This document shows, in pieces, positions 35,555 to 46,511 of a DNA stretch of 64,000 nt (its first letter is position 1; the number at the start of each line of letters is the position of its first letter). The stretch is taken from NCBI RefSeq assembly GCF_000276665.1, contig NW_004955423.1:3344041-3408040 (forward strand), in the 5' to 3' direction. The position numbers and the translations under genes were made by a program. The DNA comes from Chinchilla lanigera. Its lineage: Eukaryota > Chordata > Mammalia > Rodentia > Chinchillidae. The notes under the pieces were generated by a model. That model did not search any database. It was not told the origin of the DNA and worked only from the letters and a program-made list of their open reading frames with translations.

Positions 35555-35889
35555 GGTTGACTATTCCTTACCCAAAATGCTTGAAACTAGAAATGTTCTG
35601 GATAATTTGTTATTATTTTGGATCTTAGAATATTTACATAAGTGTGTGTGTGTGTGTGTGTGTGTTGAGATATCTCAGGGAAGGGACCCAAGTCTAAACA
35701 CAAAATTTATTTGTTGCATATTATATATATATATATATATCCTGAAAGTGATTTTATACAATATTTTTAGTGTGCATTCTAACTTGACCTACCACGTGAA
35801 GTCAGGTCTGGAATGTACTCTTTGTAGAGTCATGGTGGTGCTCATAAAGTTTTGGAGTTTGGAGGATTTCAGATTTAGGATGTTCAACT
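35555..35889. mobile_element. Tc1/mariner-type non-autonomous DNA transposon remnant
   Basis: The left end gttgactattccttaccc and the reverse complement of the right end (gttgaacatcctaaatctg) are imperfect inverted repeats, extended inward by 'gaaac/gaaatcctcc' words. Two microsatellites, (GT)n at 35642-35666 and (AT)n at 35721-35739, lie inside. Confidence 0.5.
35642..35666. repeat. (GT)n microsatellite
   Basis: About 12 GT units; it creates the VCVCV run in the frame at 35577-35897. Confidence 0.95.
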
Positions 35890-36051
35890 TGTACTGAGTG
35901 GAGGTGGAAGGGCTGTCATATGACAGTGACTTGTAAAAGGGAGAAGAGAAGAGGAAGAGAAGAAGATAAAGAGGGCAGAGAGGGTGGGCCAGGGGAGAAC
36001 TGACTTGCTTGAGGTTATGTATATGTCAAGAATGAAAAATATATATTAATT

Positions 36052-36126
36052 TTTTTTGGTACCGGGAATTGAACTCAGGACCTTGTGCTTGCCAGGCAGG
36101 TGCTTGTCCCACTGAGCTATATCCCT
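36052..36126 (-). repeat. ID-like SINE, GTACC subfamily
   Basis: Antisense: ttggtaccgggaattgaact, cttgtgcttgccaggcaggt, gagctatatccctggc. tatattaa-type flanks on both sides suggest a short target duplication. Confidence 0.88.
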
Positions 36127-36867
36127 GGCTATATATTAAATTTAAAGGGTTTTTCTCTTCTTACCTTCTCACCTTTCCTTGTTGCTACTGGAGATCTAAT
36201 CACTGGTGGGCCTGGTGGTGAGGACTGATGGTAATTGAAAGTGACTAATCACTCCACTTGAGGAAAAAGCCCACAGAGTCCTCAGATAGACCCTGGGAAC
36301 AGGTTAGTGAGGATAGAACCATAACCCAGAGTTTGGGGATTCTGATGGGAGATGGAAAAAGAGGTCTCAGGACTGTTAGAAATACAGCTTTGTAGATAGA
36401 GGAATTGTAGGGAGTTTTCCTATGTTGTGAGGTGCAACTGCCCTTTGTTGATCTCTCAAGAAACTTTTCTGTAAAAATGCATATTACTTTCAAGTTTTGG
36501 GGGGTTGAAATGAGGATTGCATTGGATTTGGACTGTGTTTTTGTGACCTCAAAGAACATTTAGTGGCAAAACTGAGAAGCAGTCTTCCCAAGTCTTTTGT
36601 TTGCTACTAAACAATTACCACTTGGATAGTATAATGAAGTAGGTCCAGCTCCTTTATAATTCCACCTGAGAGCTGTAGGTCAGTTTGAGTCAACCCATGA
36701 CCCCAGAATGTCAGATCCTGATTGCATGTGAACTGGGATGGGCAGGGTGTAATAAGCACAGAAATATTGCACAACACTGGTAAGGGGCAGCGAAAGCCCT
36801 TCCCAGTGATCTGTGTGTAGGTAAAAGCGTAGGAAAGCTTTGAGAAGAGACAAGCCAATGCTTATTT
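36127..36867. other. Intergenic, nothing recognised
   Basis: Minus-strand frames at 36245-36559 and 36607-36858 show no family features. Confidence 0.45.
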
Positions 36868-37040
36868 AGTGCCTGATACTATTTTAATCTGTTTATATGA
36901 GTTAATTCATTTAATTATCACAACTCACTGAGACTGCTACTATCCTTCCAACTTAGGTAGATACTAATGAGGAGAGGTAGGAAAATGCCTGGGATCTCAC
37001 AGCTAGTAATTAGCAGAGTTGGGATTTGAAAAGCCAGCAT
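36868..37040 (-). repeat. MIR SINE (antisense)
   Basis: cttatttagtgcctgatact near the start and ctcacagctagtaattagca with gagttgggatttgaa near the end follow the antisense MIR consensus closely. Confidence 0.75.
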
Positions 37041-37409
37041 CCATGTAGTTAAACAAACATAAAACAAGGAGAGAGAAGAGATGGATGTGTTGGGGGCAAA
37101 GGGCAAGAATGGGATACTTTGTATATGTAGGAGGGCAAAAGTGATAAAAGTATGTTATATGTATGCATGATAAAAATGTTACATGTATGTTTGAATGTGC
37201 CAAAATAAAATCCATTATTCTATATAACCAGTATGCACTAGTGAAAAATATATTTAAATGTAAAAAATATGACAAAAAATGGGATATTTTTACAGTACCT
37301 ATACACATATTTATTGTGTAAATTTTTATAATGAAAAGGTATTCACACATTTATTTATGTAATAGTAAAATATGTACAAGTAAACTGAAATCATAAAAAA
37401 GTCAAACAA

Positions 37410-37930
37410 CCTAATTAAAAATGAGCAGAGAACTCCTCTAGACATTTCTATAGAGAAAGTATACAAATGACAAATAAGCTCATGAAAAGATGTTCAGTGT
37501 CCCTAATCATTAATGCAAATAAAAACCTTACAATTTCACAATGAGACACCACCTCACACTCCTTAGGATGGCTCCTAGCAAAAAAGAAATAAATAACAAC
37601 AACAAAAAACCAGAAGGTGGTAAGTGTTGATGAGAATATGGAGAATTTGGATGATTGTACACTGTTGGTGGGAATGGAAGATGGTGTGGAAAGACTGCTA
37701 TGGAAAACAATATGGTAGGTCCTCAAAAAATTTAGAATATAATTACCATGTATTCCAACAATTTTTTTGAGCCAAGGCTGGAGATATAGTTCAGTGGTAA
37801 AACACTTGCCTGGCATGCCAAGGCCCTGGGTTTAATCTACAGGACTGCCCCACCAAAAAAAAATTAAGATCAGGGCCTCAAAGAGATATTAGAGCACCTG
37901 TATTCACAGTAGGATTAATCACAATAGCTA
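37410..37930 (+). mobile_element. Old L1 ORF2 3' fragment (sense)
   Basis: 'atgagacaccacctcacact' and 'ttgttggtgggaatggaa' style phrases are the L1 ORF2 C-terminal region in a decayed copy. An ID-like SINE (37773-37862) is nested in it. The minus-strand frames at 37448-37816 are shadows. Confidence 0.7.
37773..37862 (+). repeat. ID-like SINE, older subfamily
   Basis: ccaaggctggagatatagtt ... ggcatgccaaggccctgggt ... then an A-rich tail. Confidence 0.85.
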
Positions 37931-38330
37931 AGAAGCCTTAATATAGCTTTGTAACTCGCAAAGTTAGGAAATTTAAGTCTTTATTGTCTATTTTTTTCAA
38001 TCTTTTTCAAAATTGTTCTACCTACTTTAGGTTTTTTGCATTTTCATATAATATTAAGAATCAGCTTGTTAATTTCTATTTTTAAAAGTATTCTGGAATG
38101 GCCAGGTGTAATGGTGCATGCCTATAAGCCCAGCATTCAGGGGGCTGAGGCAGGAGGATAGCCTCAGCTACATAGTAACTTCAAGATCAGCCTAAACTGC
38201 ATAGCAAGACCCTGTCTCCAAAAAAAAAGTATTCTAGGATGATGATAGGGGTTGTGCTGTTATCTATAGATTAGTTTTGGAGGAATTGGTATCCTAACAA
38301 TCTTGAGTCCTGCATTTCAGAAAATGGAAA
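37931..38330 (-). mobile_element. Old antisense L1M ORF2, left part
   Basis: tttttcaaaattgttctacc, gaatcagcttgttaatttct and gaattggtatcctaacaatc are antisense L1M ORF2 phrases. The element continues at 40635 after the younger L1 inserted into it. Confidence 0.68.
38095..38224 (+). repeat. 7SL-derived SINE (B1-like)
   Basis: ggccaggtgtaatggtgcat ... ggctgaggcaggaggatagc ... gcatagcaagaccctgtctc. Target-site duplication aaaagtattct at 38084-38094 and about 38225-38235. Confidence 0.92.
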
Positions 38331-38366
38331 GCTATTCCTTGCTCTTGGATAGGAAGAACCAACACT

Positions 38367-39101
38367 GTGAAAATGGCCATACTCCCAAAATTGTTATACA
38401 GATTCAATGCAATTCTGATGAAAATACCATTGGTACATCTCAAAAACCTAGAGAAAACATTCCTAAAATTTATCTGGAACCAGAAGAGACCCAGAATAGC
38501 AAAAGCAATCCTGGGCAACAAAGGCAAGGCAGGAGGTATTACAATCCCTGATTTGAAATTATACTACAAAGCTACTGTGATAAAATCAGCATGGTATTGG
38601 CAAAAAAAGACGTGAAGATCAGTGGAACAGACTAGAAGATGCAGGCACAACCACAAAGATGCTCAGCCACCTTATCTTTGACAAAGGGGCCAAACATGTT
38701 CACTGGAAGAAAGATAGCCTCTTTAATAAACGGTGCTGGAAAACCTGGCTTTCTACATGCCAAAGACTAAAACTAGCCCAAACCTATCACCATGCACCAA
38801 AATAAAGTCAAAATGGCTTAATGATCTAAATATTAAAACAGAAACACTAGATCTAATGGAAGAGAAAGTAGGTGGAAGTCTTGAAGACATAGGGGTAGGT
38901 AGAGAATTCATGAACAAAAGCCAAACTGCACAGGAAATACAGCAAAGAATCAACAACCGGGATCTCATCTTATTGAAAAGTTTTTGCACATCAAAAGAAA
39001 TCATCAACAGGGTGAAAAGAAAGCCCACAAATTGGGAAAAAATTTTAGCCAACTGTCCCTCAGACAAAGGACTCCTATCTAGAACATACAAGGAATTTTA
39101 A
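38367..39101 (+). pseudogene. L1 ORF2 C-terminal region, broken
   Basis: Two adjacent frames (38367-38615 and 38733-39101) with a decayed 120-bp join between them (…[16 protein letters not shown]…). The family protein is about 1,270 residues; only the segment after the reverse transcriptase is present. Minus-strand frames here (38753-39091, 39079-39561) are shadows. Confidence 0.85.
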
Positions 39102-39187
39102 GAAAAATCAGGGCCCCAAAATTCAAAGACCCAATCCAAAAATGAGCATCTGAGATGAATACACACTTCTGATATGAAGAAATACAA

Positions 39188-39740
39188 ATGGCAAATAAAT
39201 ACGTGAAAAAATTTTCAACATCATTAGTCATTCGAGAAATACAAATTAAAATAACACTGAGATTCCATCTCACCCCAGAAAGAATGGATATCATCAAGAA
39301 ATCAACCCATAACAAATGCTGGAGGGGCTGTGGGGAAAAAGGAACTCTTCTCCACTGTTGGTGGGAGTGTAGACTGGTGTAACCACTGTGGAAATCAGTC
39401 TGGAGGTTCCTCAGTAAACTAGGATTAGAGGTCCCATTGAACACAGCTATTCCCCTCCTGGGTATTTTACCAGAACTGAAAACATCATACCACAGCGATA
39501 TATGTGCATCCATGTTTATAGCAGCACAATTTGTAAAAGCTAAATCTTGGAAACAACGCAAATGTTCATCAACTGAGGAATGGATAAAATAGATGTGGTA
39601 TTTTTATACAATGGAGTATTACTCAGCTATAAAGAAAGATAAGCTAGAGGCTTTTATACGTAAGTGGGTGCAACTAGAGACCATACTCATTAGTGAAATA
39701 AATCAGATTCACATGTGTAAACATCCTATTTTCTTGTTAC
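39188..39740 (+). pseudogene. L1 ORF2 extreme C-terminus, broken
   Basis: Carries the Cys-rich tail motif ([18 protein letters not shown], residues from 39319) found at the end of L1 ORF2, then a stop, then recognisable out-of-frame continuation to about 39740. Confidence 0.85.
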
Positions 39741-39887
39741 TATAAGAACCTGAAAGATTAAATAAAATCTGAAAGGTACAATAGATATTGTGAAAGGGAA
39801 AAGAAACTGCTCAAATAGGAAGGAGCAACTGGGATGAAGGAGGGGAGAGGAAAAAGAAAGAGGAAAAAATATGTATATGTATACACA

Positions 39888-40630
39888 GGATAGCTAGAAT
39901 AATTGTACTACTAATATCTGCTGGTTTGTTGAAAGGAACTGTTAATGTGTAATTGTTTGATCGATCTTGCATGCCTATATCTGGTTATATGTGCAACCGT
40001 TTTGGAGATGACATTATGTAATATAACAACCATTGTTAATATCCTATCACCATGTTTTGAAATTCTGTATCATTTTTTTTGTTCTATATGCTGTTTTGTT
40101 TATGTATTTGTTTTTGTTATTTTTGGGTTTGTTTTAAATGAAAAACAAAATTTATATGTATATATAAGGATACCTGGAATAGATGTGTTGCTGATGTCTG
40201 TGGTTTATTGAAAAGAACAGTCAATGTTTAAATTTTTTTTTCTTCTTGACCAATTTTGCACGTTTGAATTTGGTAATCAGAATGACTGATCTGAAAACAA
40301 CAATATGCAGTATAAGAACCATTGTTGAACTCCTACCATCTTGTATTGTGAAGCTCTGCATCATTTCCAATTTTTTTTATTATTATTATTTGTTACTGTC
40401 TTTGATCAATCTTACATTGTTATGTCTGGTGGACTGAGCAACTTCATTGAAGATAACAGTATGTAATGTAGCAACCATTGTTAATTCCTGTCTTTTTTTT
40501 TGAGGTCATGTATTGTTTTTTTGTTGTTTTGATTTTGTCTTCATTGTTGTTTTGTCAGTTTTTTAAATTTTTAAAATAAAAAAAGGAAAAAAAAGAAACA
40601 AAATTTCTATGTATTTTAAATAAAAAAAAT
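39888..40630 (+). repeat. L1 3' UTR with three partial repeat units
   Basis: The words gatcgatcttgcatg (39959), gaccaattttgcacg (40248) and gatcaatcttacattg (40404), and caaccattgttaa-type words at about 40027, 40317 and 40473, mark three copies spaced about 289 and 156 bp. Long T-rich spacers separate them. Confidence 0.75.
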
Positions 40631-40853
40631 CAAATTCTGCAATCCATAAATGTGCTACTTTATTTCTCTGGCTTTTATTTAATTCCTTCCAGCAATGTTT
40701 AGTAGTTTTCATTATAGACATTACCCTATATTTTGCTAAATTTATTAGTAAATGGTTTATGCTGTTTGAGATATTATAAGTGGAATGGCTTTCCTATTTC
40801 ACCTAACTGGTTGCTGTTAGTTATCAAATGCACTTAGTTTTTGTTCTTCTTGT

Positions 40854-41012
40854 TTGTATTTATTTGGGCAGGGGTATGGAATTGAACCCAGGGAGCACTG
40901 AGTCACATCTCCAGCCCCTGCTTTCCACTTTTTGACACAGTTCTCAAACTTTTGATCCTTTTGCCTCAGCCTCCTGAGTAGCTGAGGTTACCGATGTGTG
41001 CTATCATGTTGG
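40854..41012 (-). repeat. Composite SINE, B1-dID type
   Basis: Antisense shortened ID-like part (ggtatggaattgaacccagg ... cacatctccagcccc) followed by a 7SL-type part (gcctcagcctcctgagtagc ... gatgtgtgctatcatg). Confidence 0.8.
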
Positions 41013-41496
41013 AGTCCATCCTTGATTTTAACGTGACTTATTTGGGATCACAAATTGATTTTATATTTTGACTTTGTATTTATATTTTGTTAAATTATTA
41101 ATTTAATTAAAAATGGAGATAACAATGAGATATTTTTAGATATTAATATTTCTTCCTTTCAAATATTTATGTCTTTACTCTTCTTGTTTCACTGTCCTAG
41201 CTAGAAACTCTAGTATGTTGTTGAGAGTAGGCATTTTGCCTTATTCACATCTTAAGAAGAAAGCATTTCACACATTTCAGTATACAAGATATGTTTTTCA
41301 CAGAAGCCATATAACTGAAGCTTGTGGAAAATTTATTAGTATTACACTTCTCAAGTGCTTTCTCTGTATCTATTGAGATGTTCAAATGGTTTTTCTCCTT
41401 TATTTTGTTAATATGCTGAATTACATTAATTTGCAAATCATAGCCTAATTTTGAATTTTCCGGCTAAATGCCGTACTAGTAAACTATACCCTCAGC

Positions 41497-41500
41497 TCTT

Positions 41501-41546
<46 letters not shown>
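41497..41546 (-). repeat. Poly(T)/TTTTC tract (tail of retroposed repeat)
   Basis: (TTTTC)n then about 28 T: on the minus strand the poly(A) tail of the element to its right. Confidence 0.9.
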
Positions 41547-41547
<1 letters not shown>

Positions 41548-41820
41548 TAGAAAATGGTTTATTTGGCTCACAATTTCAGTGGTTTCATTCCATGGTCATC
41601 TGGGCATGGCAGAGCAAAGCTTTTCAGTTCATGGTGGTTGGGAAGGAGAGCAGGGGAACAGTACTAGACAGGAAGGGACCAGGGGCCTTACATAGTACCT
41701 ACGGGCATGCCTCCATGACCCACCCAAAAATATCCAGGAATGAGCCTTACTGGTTGTGCACTGAAATGTGCTTTAAAATGGTTCCCAAGCCAATCAGGTT
41801 GACAATACACCATAACTGTC
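41547..41820 (-). mobile_element. Poly(A)-tailed, LTR-like retroposed repeat
   Basis: On the minus strand it ends with 'gagccaaataaaccattttc' and a long A tail, so a poly(A) signal lies about 15 nt before the tail. Its body (ccatgaactgaaa, gccatgcccagatgaccat) is related to the MaLR-type LTR at 56.4 kb. The frame 41451-41858 is an artefact of it. Confidence 0.5.
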
Positions 41821-41968
41821 ACACATGGGTAAGGCAGTTACTCGTCCAAACTAAGTAGCAGAAACAATTAGGATACAGGCAGCTGGTATCAGAATCTGTG
41901 CTCTTCACCACTATGCTTGTAGGGCTCCAAGAACAGAGAATTTTAGGAATATATAAATCTGTCTTTAG

Positions 41969-42088
41969 TTCTTTTATTTTTTGAGATAGGGTCTCAATAA
42001 GTTGCCCAGGCTGGCCTTGAACTCCTGATCCCCCTGCCTCAGCCTTTGTAGTAGCTAGGATTATGGTCATGTGCCATGGCACCTGGCT
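41969..42088 (-). repeat. 7SL-derived SINE (B1-like)
   Basis: Antisense: ttttgagatagggtctcaat, gcccaggctggccttgaact, tatggtcatgtgccatggc. Confidence 0.92.
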
Positions 42089-42641
42089 TTTTTGTATTGT
42101 TGAGGTTTTAGTATCAAAATTATTGTTTTAATAAAAATTCAACTTCTTGGATAGAAATAAGGATTTTTAAAATTTCTATTTCGTTACATATCAGCTTTGA
42201 TAAATATTGTTTTAAATCTGTCCATTTCATTCATGTTGTCAAATATAAAGGCTTAAAAGTTTCCTATATATTTCCTTTTTTCTAATGTTTTGATTATTAG
42301 ATATATGTTGACGTCTTTCATACTTGAGGTTTTTCATTAGTTTTCTCTTTTTCAGTTTAGCTTAAGACTTACCAATTTTATTAATCTTTTCAAAGAACCA
42401 AATTTTGGCTTTGTTAATTTTCTCTCATTTTATTTTTCTATCCTATTAACTTCTGCTTTTGTCTTTACTATTTTATCATTTTCTAAATAAAAATACTCTC
42501 AATTTAATTTGCTCAACTCCCAGCTTCTTAGAACAATAACGTAGATAATTGATTTTAAATTTTTTTACATTATCATTTGATTGAAATTTTTTTTAAAATT
42601 TCTGTGTGATTATTTTTTTGACTCATGAATTAACAGAAATA

Positions 42642-42987
42642 CAGTCTTCTCTGCATTGTGAAAGATTGGTTTCAGGGACTCCAAGGGATATCAAAATCTG
42701 CAGATGTTCAAATCCCATATATAAAATGCATAATATTTGCATATGACCTATAGATGCACTTTAAATCATCTCTAAATATTTTATTTTGTCATCTCTAGAT
42801 TACTATATCTATAATACCTAATAAAATGTAAATGCTATGGAAATAGTTAACATACTTTGTAGTTTGGGAGAATAAAGAAAAGGGGGAAAAATCTATCTGT
42901 TCTACAGATGAAGATTTTTTTCCAAAATTTTTTGAACCTGGTTGATTGAATCCAGGATGTGGAAGCTACAATAGGAAAGGTCAACTG
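42642..42987. mobile_element. MER2-like (TcMar-Tigger) DNA transposon
   Basis: The left end cagtcttctctgcattgtg and right end ...ggaaaggtcaactg are inverted. Internal words gattggtttcagggactcca, atgcataatatttgcatatg and ttgattgaatccaggatgtg match the MER2-type consensus as I recall it. No transposase remains. Confidence 0.75.
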
Positions 42988-43561
42988 TGCTATTTAATTT
43001 CCAAATATTTGAGCTTTTAAAAAATCTTTGTGTTGATGATTTCTAATTTCATTCTTTGGTAGTCAGAAAATGTACTTTGTATGATTTTAGGTCTACTCAA
43101 ATTTATTAAGACATTTTTATGGCCTAGCATATGGTCTATCTTGGTGAACATTTTATATGCACTTGAAAATAAATTGTATTCTGCTGTTTGGTGTGGTGTT
43201 ATGTAAATGTCAATTATATTATAAGGTGGTTATGTTGTTTATCTCTTCTATCTCCTTAGTGACTTGCAGGGGGTATGGTTGTAGGGGGCATTAAATCCAT
43301 AATTAAAATTCTGAATATTCTATTCCCTCTTTAGGTCTAGCAGTTTTTGAACAATGTATTTTGAAACTCTGAGCTAGATACATATACATAATTGTAATGT
43401 ATTTTGATGAACTCACCCTTTTATGATGAAATATTATCCTTTATTTCTGACAACAGTGTTTGTCTTGAAGTTTATTTTACTATGATATTAATGTAGTAAT
43501 ATGCTTATTGTTTATACAGTATACATTTTTCCATATTTTAATTTTAACCTATTGATCTTTT

Positions 43562-43698
43562 TGAGGCAGTTTCACTATGCAGTTCAGGCTGGCCTGAACT
43601 CACTTTGTAGCCCAGGCTGGCCTCAAACTCACAAAAATCCACCTGCCTCAGCTTCCCAAGTGCTAGGATTATAGGCATGTGCCACCACGCCTGGCCTG
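43562..43698 (-). repeat. B1 SINE with internal duplication
   Basis: Antisense, with two near-identical core blocks (ttcaggctggcctgaactcac and cccaggctggcctcaaactcac), the hallmark duplication of rodent B1, then gtgctaggattataggcatg. Confidence 0.93.
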
Positions 43699-43744
43699 AC
43701 TTTGTATTTAAGCTGTGTCTTCTTTCTAGTCATCACACTGTGGG

Positions 43745-44165
43745 ATGTTTTAGTTATCTATTGCTATATAATAGGTTACCCCAAATCTTAAAGTTTTGAG
43801 ACAATGAGTATTTTATTTCTTAAGATTCTTTGGGTAAAGAATTTGGGCAAGGCTTATTTAAGCAATTCTGGTCCTTTGACTTGGGTTATTTAGGTTGCTG
43901 AGCTGAACTAAAAAGTTCAATAAAATCTCATGTGCCTGATAATCAGTGCTTCAGTGTTCTTCAGTAGGGTTCTGTCAGGCGTCCTCTAGTATGGTGTCCT
44001 CAGGGAATCTGAATTTCTTACAGGGCAGTTGGCTTTTAAGAGCAAGCAATACCAAGACAGCCATTTCAAATTCACATGTCCCTTTCCCTTCCTTTTTAAC
44101 ATAAACTTAATTTTCCCCAGGATTTTCAACCATCCTCATTCCCAGAGGATGGCTGTAGATTAGCT
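43745..44165. repeat. Mammal-wide repeat, second copy of the 30.1-kb type
   Basis: Starts tagttatctattgctatata ... accccaaatcttaaagtttt, the same opening as at 30110. Class not assigned. Confidence 0.5.
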
Positions 44166-44925
44166 ACACAAACCAGTCACATTAATCCCTCTTCCCAGTG
44201 ATTGGTTTAGAAATAGGCCTGTGATACAGCTCTGGATAAGGCTTAAGGTAAGGTCAGAAAGAAGGATTTTGGAAGGTGCTCTATAAGTCCTAAAAAGGAA
44301 TGCAACACAGGAATGTCTCTTCCTGAAGCTAGAAACAGTGATCCACATTCATACGTGGAACTGTATAGCCACATTGCTGCTATGAAGAAAGACAGCATTA
44401 AAAGACAAGCAAACACATTGAGATGGCCAGAGAAATACAGAGTAAACCTCAGTCTGTGGTGATGTTTCTGAGAACCTAAATCAGTCAGTGCTGGTGTTGT
44501 ATCCACAGCCCAGGTATGCCAGGCCAGTGGAACAGGTTGCTGAAGAAAGTACCCAGAGATGGCTTATGAGAAAGCTTAAGATATTAATAGGAAAAGATAG
44601 GGTTAATTGGGAATTACTAGCAGGAAAGGATGGTGGTGGGCTAGATAAGACAGTAGCCAGAAGTCCAGGGGCGGCTGGCCAGACAAAATTACCAAAAGGT
44701 CTGGCAGTGGTGGGCTGGACAGGGAAAATTGCCAGAAAGAACTCAGAGTGTCAACTGGAGGACCAATGTATGATTTGTTCATCTCTTGCCTTGCCGAGCA
44801 AAGATATTAAAAGCATCTCTTGCCTATTATCAGCATTATTTATAAACAAAAATGTTTAATGCCTCAAAATGGTATAGTCTGGAGTTTTTCAAAAGATTAA
44901 ATTTTGCTTTCTAAAATCACGGTTG
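44166..44925. other. Intergenic, nothing recognised
   Basis: The plus-strand frame at 44488-44859 (123 residues) has a GKDRVNWELLAGKDGG-like, repeat-like composition but no known family; nearby 'ctggcagtggtgggctggac' repeats an earlier 'ggcggctggccagac' word, so it may be part of an LTR. Confidence 0.4.
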
Positions 44926-45021
44926 GGGCTAGGGATGTAGGTTAGTGGCAGAAAATTTGCCTAGCATGTGTAAGAGCCTGAGTTCAATTCCCAGCACTGC
45001 AAAAACAAACAAAAGAAAAAC
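44926..45021 (+). repeat. ID-like SINE, older subfamily
   Basis: ggggctagggatgtaggtta ... agcatgtgtaagagcctgag ... cccagcactgc and a (CAAA)n tail. Confidence 0.87.
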
Positions 45022-46261
45022 CTGTATTCAATTTTCTTTATATATTTAGCATAGTGCAGACAGATGATACTTCTTTGTGGACTGGCATGAACCTGCACAT
45101 AGGCATATGGAAATTGATTTGCTTGTAAGTCTTATAAACTGGAAAGTATTTACCTTCATCTTTTTCTACTTAAAAATTGCTGTTTTGCTGCTTTGTTCAT
45201 TGATTATATGTTTATGACATGCAAGTCCTCATAGAAGCCACCATGAAGAACTCCCAAATCATAGGACCTAGGCTCCAACCTTTGACCCAGTCATGTGTTG
45301 GCTGAGCCATAAATAAGGCACATCATGGAATCAGGCACATCAAGATCTCAGGGAGATCTTGAATTTTCTGCACTGAGTGTTTATGTTTATTAAAGTACTA
45401 ACGCCAAACGCAGGTTTTTTTAGGTCTAGCTTAATTTCTTTCAGGTCTCAACCTTGTGTGTCTTTCCTAATAGGGAGCCAAACAGCAACAATGATTTTGA
45501 TAGTGCTAGGAAACCGGGTATGTATAAGAAGTGAAGTTAATCACAGGCCAAGAGTGTGACGAATGCAGTGTCCTGTGAATAAGAGCCTTGCCACATGTGG
45601 ACTCACCACCACTAAGGTTTGTCCCTTCTGGCTCTTCACTGAGACTTTTCTCTCTAGCCATCGTTGAACAAATGGATATGGGAGCACCCCTGTTGCTTAT
45701 GTTCTCTCTAATTTATCTGTCCCCAGAACTGTATTCTTAGACCATCTGAATCAGATCACAACTACACAATGATTATCTTATCGCTACCAGTAGATTGTGA
45801 GCTGAATATATTGAGTCAACAGCTAAAATCAATATCATCCCTCTCCCAGGAAGTTCTCTTTGGCAGAGACCATTCTTGGGCATTCTATCCACTGAATTCA
45901 GCACAGAGTATGGAATTTTCTGAACTTATCTCCTGGGCAAACTTAGCTTCAATTCATTGCTAATTTGGCTCAAGAAGAAACAGTTTTTGTTTTTGAAAAA
46001 TCCACTAAGGAGTGTTTAAGGACTTTAAAATGATGACATAAGGAGGAAAATGTTTAAAAAACAAAACAAAATAATGATTTCTCACACATACATCCAAGGC
46101 AACTCTACATTTTCAAAGCTTTCTACTACAAACATTAACACAGGCATACAGAAGCAACCTAATAGTTCCATCATAATTTCATATATCAGGACTTTTGGAG
46201 AGCCAATATATTGTTTGCTCCCAACTTTTGTTTTTCCTATAATCTTGTTTTATAACAAATA
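45022..46261. other. Intergenic, nothing recognised
   Basis: Frames at 45377-45559, 45769-45963 and 46050-46262 have no recognisable features. Confidence 0.45.
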
Positions 46262-46263
46262 AA

Positions 46264-46345
46264 AGGCCTGGGGACGTAGCTCAGTGGCAGGGTGCTTGCC
46301 TAGCACAGAGTAGGACCTGGATTTGATCCACAGCACTACAAAAAT
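46264..46345 (+). repeat. ID-like SINE, older subfamily
   Basis: gcctggggacgtagctcagt ... tgcctagcacagagtaggac ... tccacagcactac with an A-rich tail. Confidence 0.85.
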
Positions 46346-46349
46346 AAAT

Positions 46350-46508
46350 AAGAGTGTTGTGTATGGTGGTATACTATGAGACAGGAGTATCATAAGTTTT
46401 CCAACTGGGAAACTCAATGAGACCCTATCTCAAAATTTAAGAAAATGAGATCTGGAGATGTAGCTCAGTACAAAGGTTCTCGATTCAATCTCCAATGCCA
46501 CAGGGGGG
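46350..46508 (+). repeat. Composite SINE, B1-dID type
   Basis: Degraded 7SL-type head (gtgtatggtggtatactatg ... caatgagaccctatctcaaa) followed by a shortened ID-like tail (gatctggagatgtagctcag-tacaaaggttctcgattcaa). The missing middle of the ID part is the expected deletion. Confidence 0.8.
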
Positions 46509-46511
46509 GGA

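Larger units (their letters stand above)
38331..40630 (+). mobile_element. 5'-truncated L1, ORF2 C-terminus plus 3' UTR
   Basis: The youngest large element in the window. 38367-39101 (two frames) encodes the ORF2 3' part with [32 protein letters not shown] and, later, NWEKILANCPSDKGLLSRTY. 39300-39740 continues with [20 protein letters not shown] and a WYFYTMEYYSAIKKDKLEAF-like run. Internal stops and frameshifts show it is inactive; reverse-transcriptase and endonuclease domains are absent. The 3' UTR (39740-40630) holds three partial repeat units and ends in an A-rich tail. Rough duplicated words flank it (tcctgcatttcag near 38310, ttctgcaatccat near 40636). Confidence 0.88.
40635..43560 (-). 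mobile_element. Old antisense L1M ORF2, right part
   Basis: Continues the element at 37931-38330. Antisense phrases include ttccagcaatgtttagtagt, ctatattttgctaaatttat, cttttcaaagaaccaaattt and atggtctatcttggtgaaca. Broken by a composite SINE, a retroposed repeat, a B1 and a Tigger-like element. The frames within it are shadows. Confidence 0.75.

Noticed and set aside
39079..39561. 160-residue minus-strand frame
   Set aside because: It is the antisense shadow of the L1 ORF2 C-terminal region encoded on the plus strand.
44488..44859. 123-residue plus-strand frame
   Set aside because: No family match and internally repetitive composition; more likely repeat-derived or chance.
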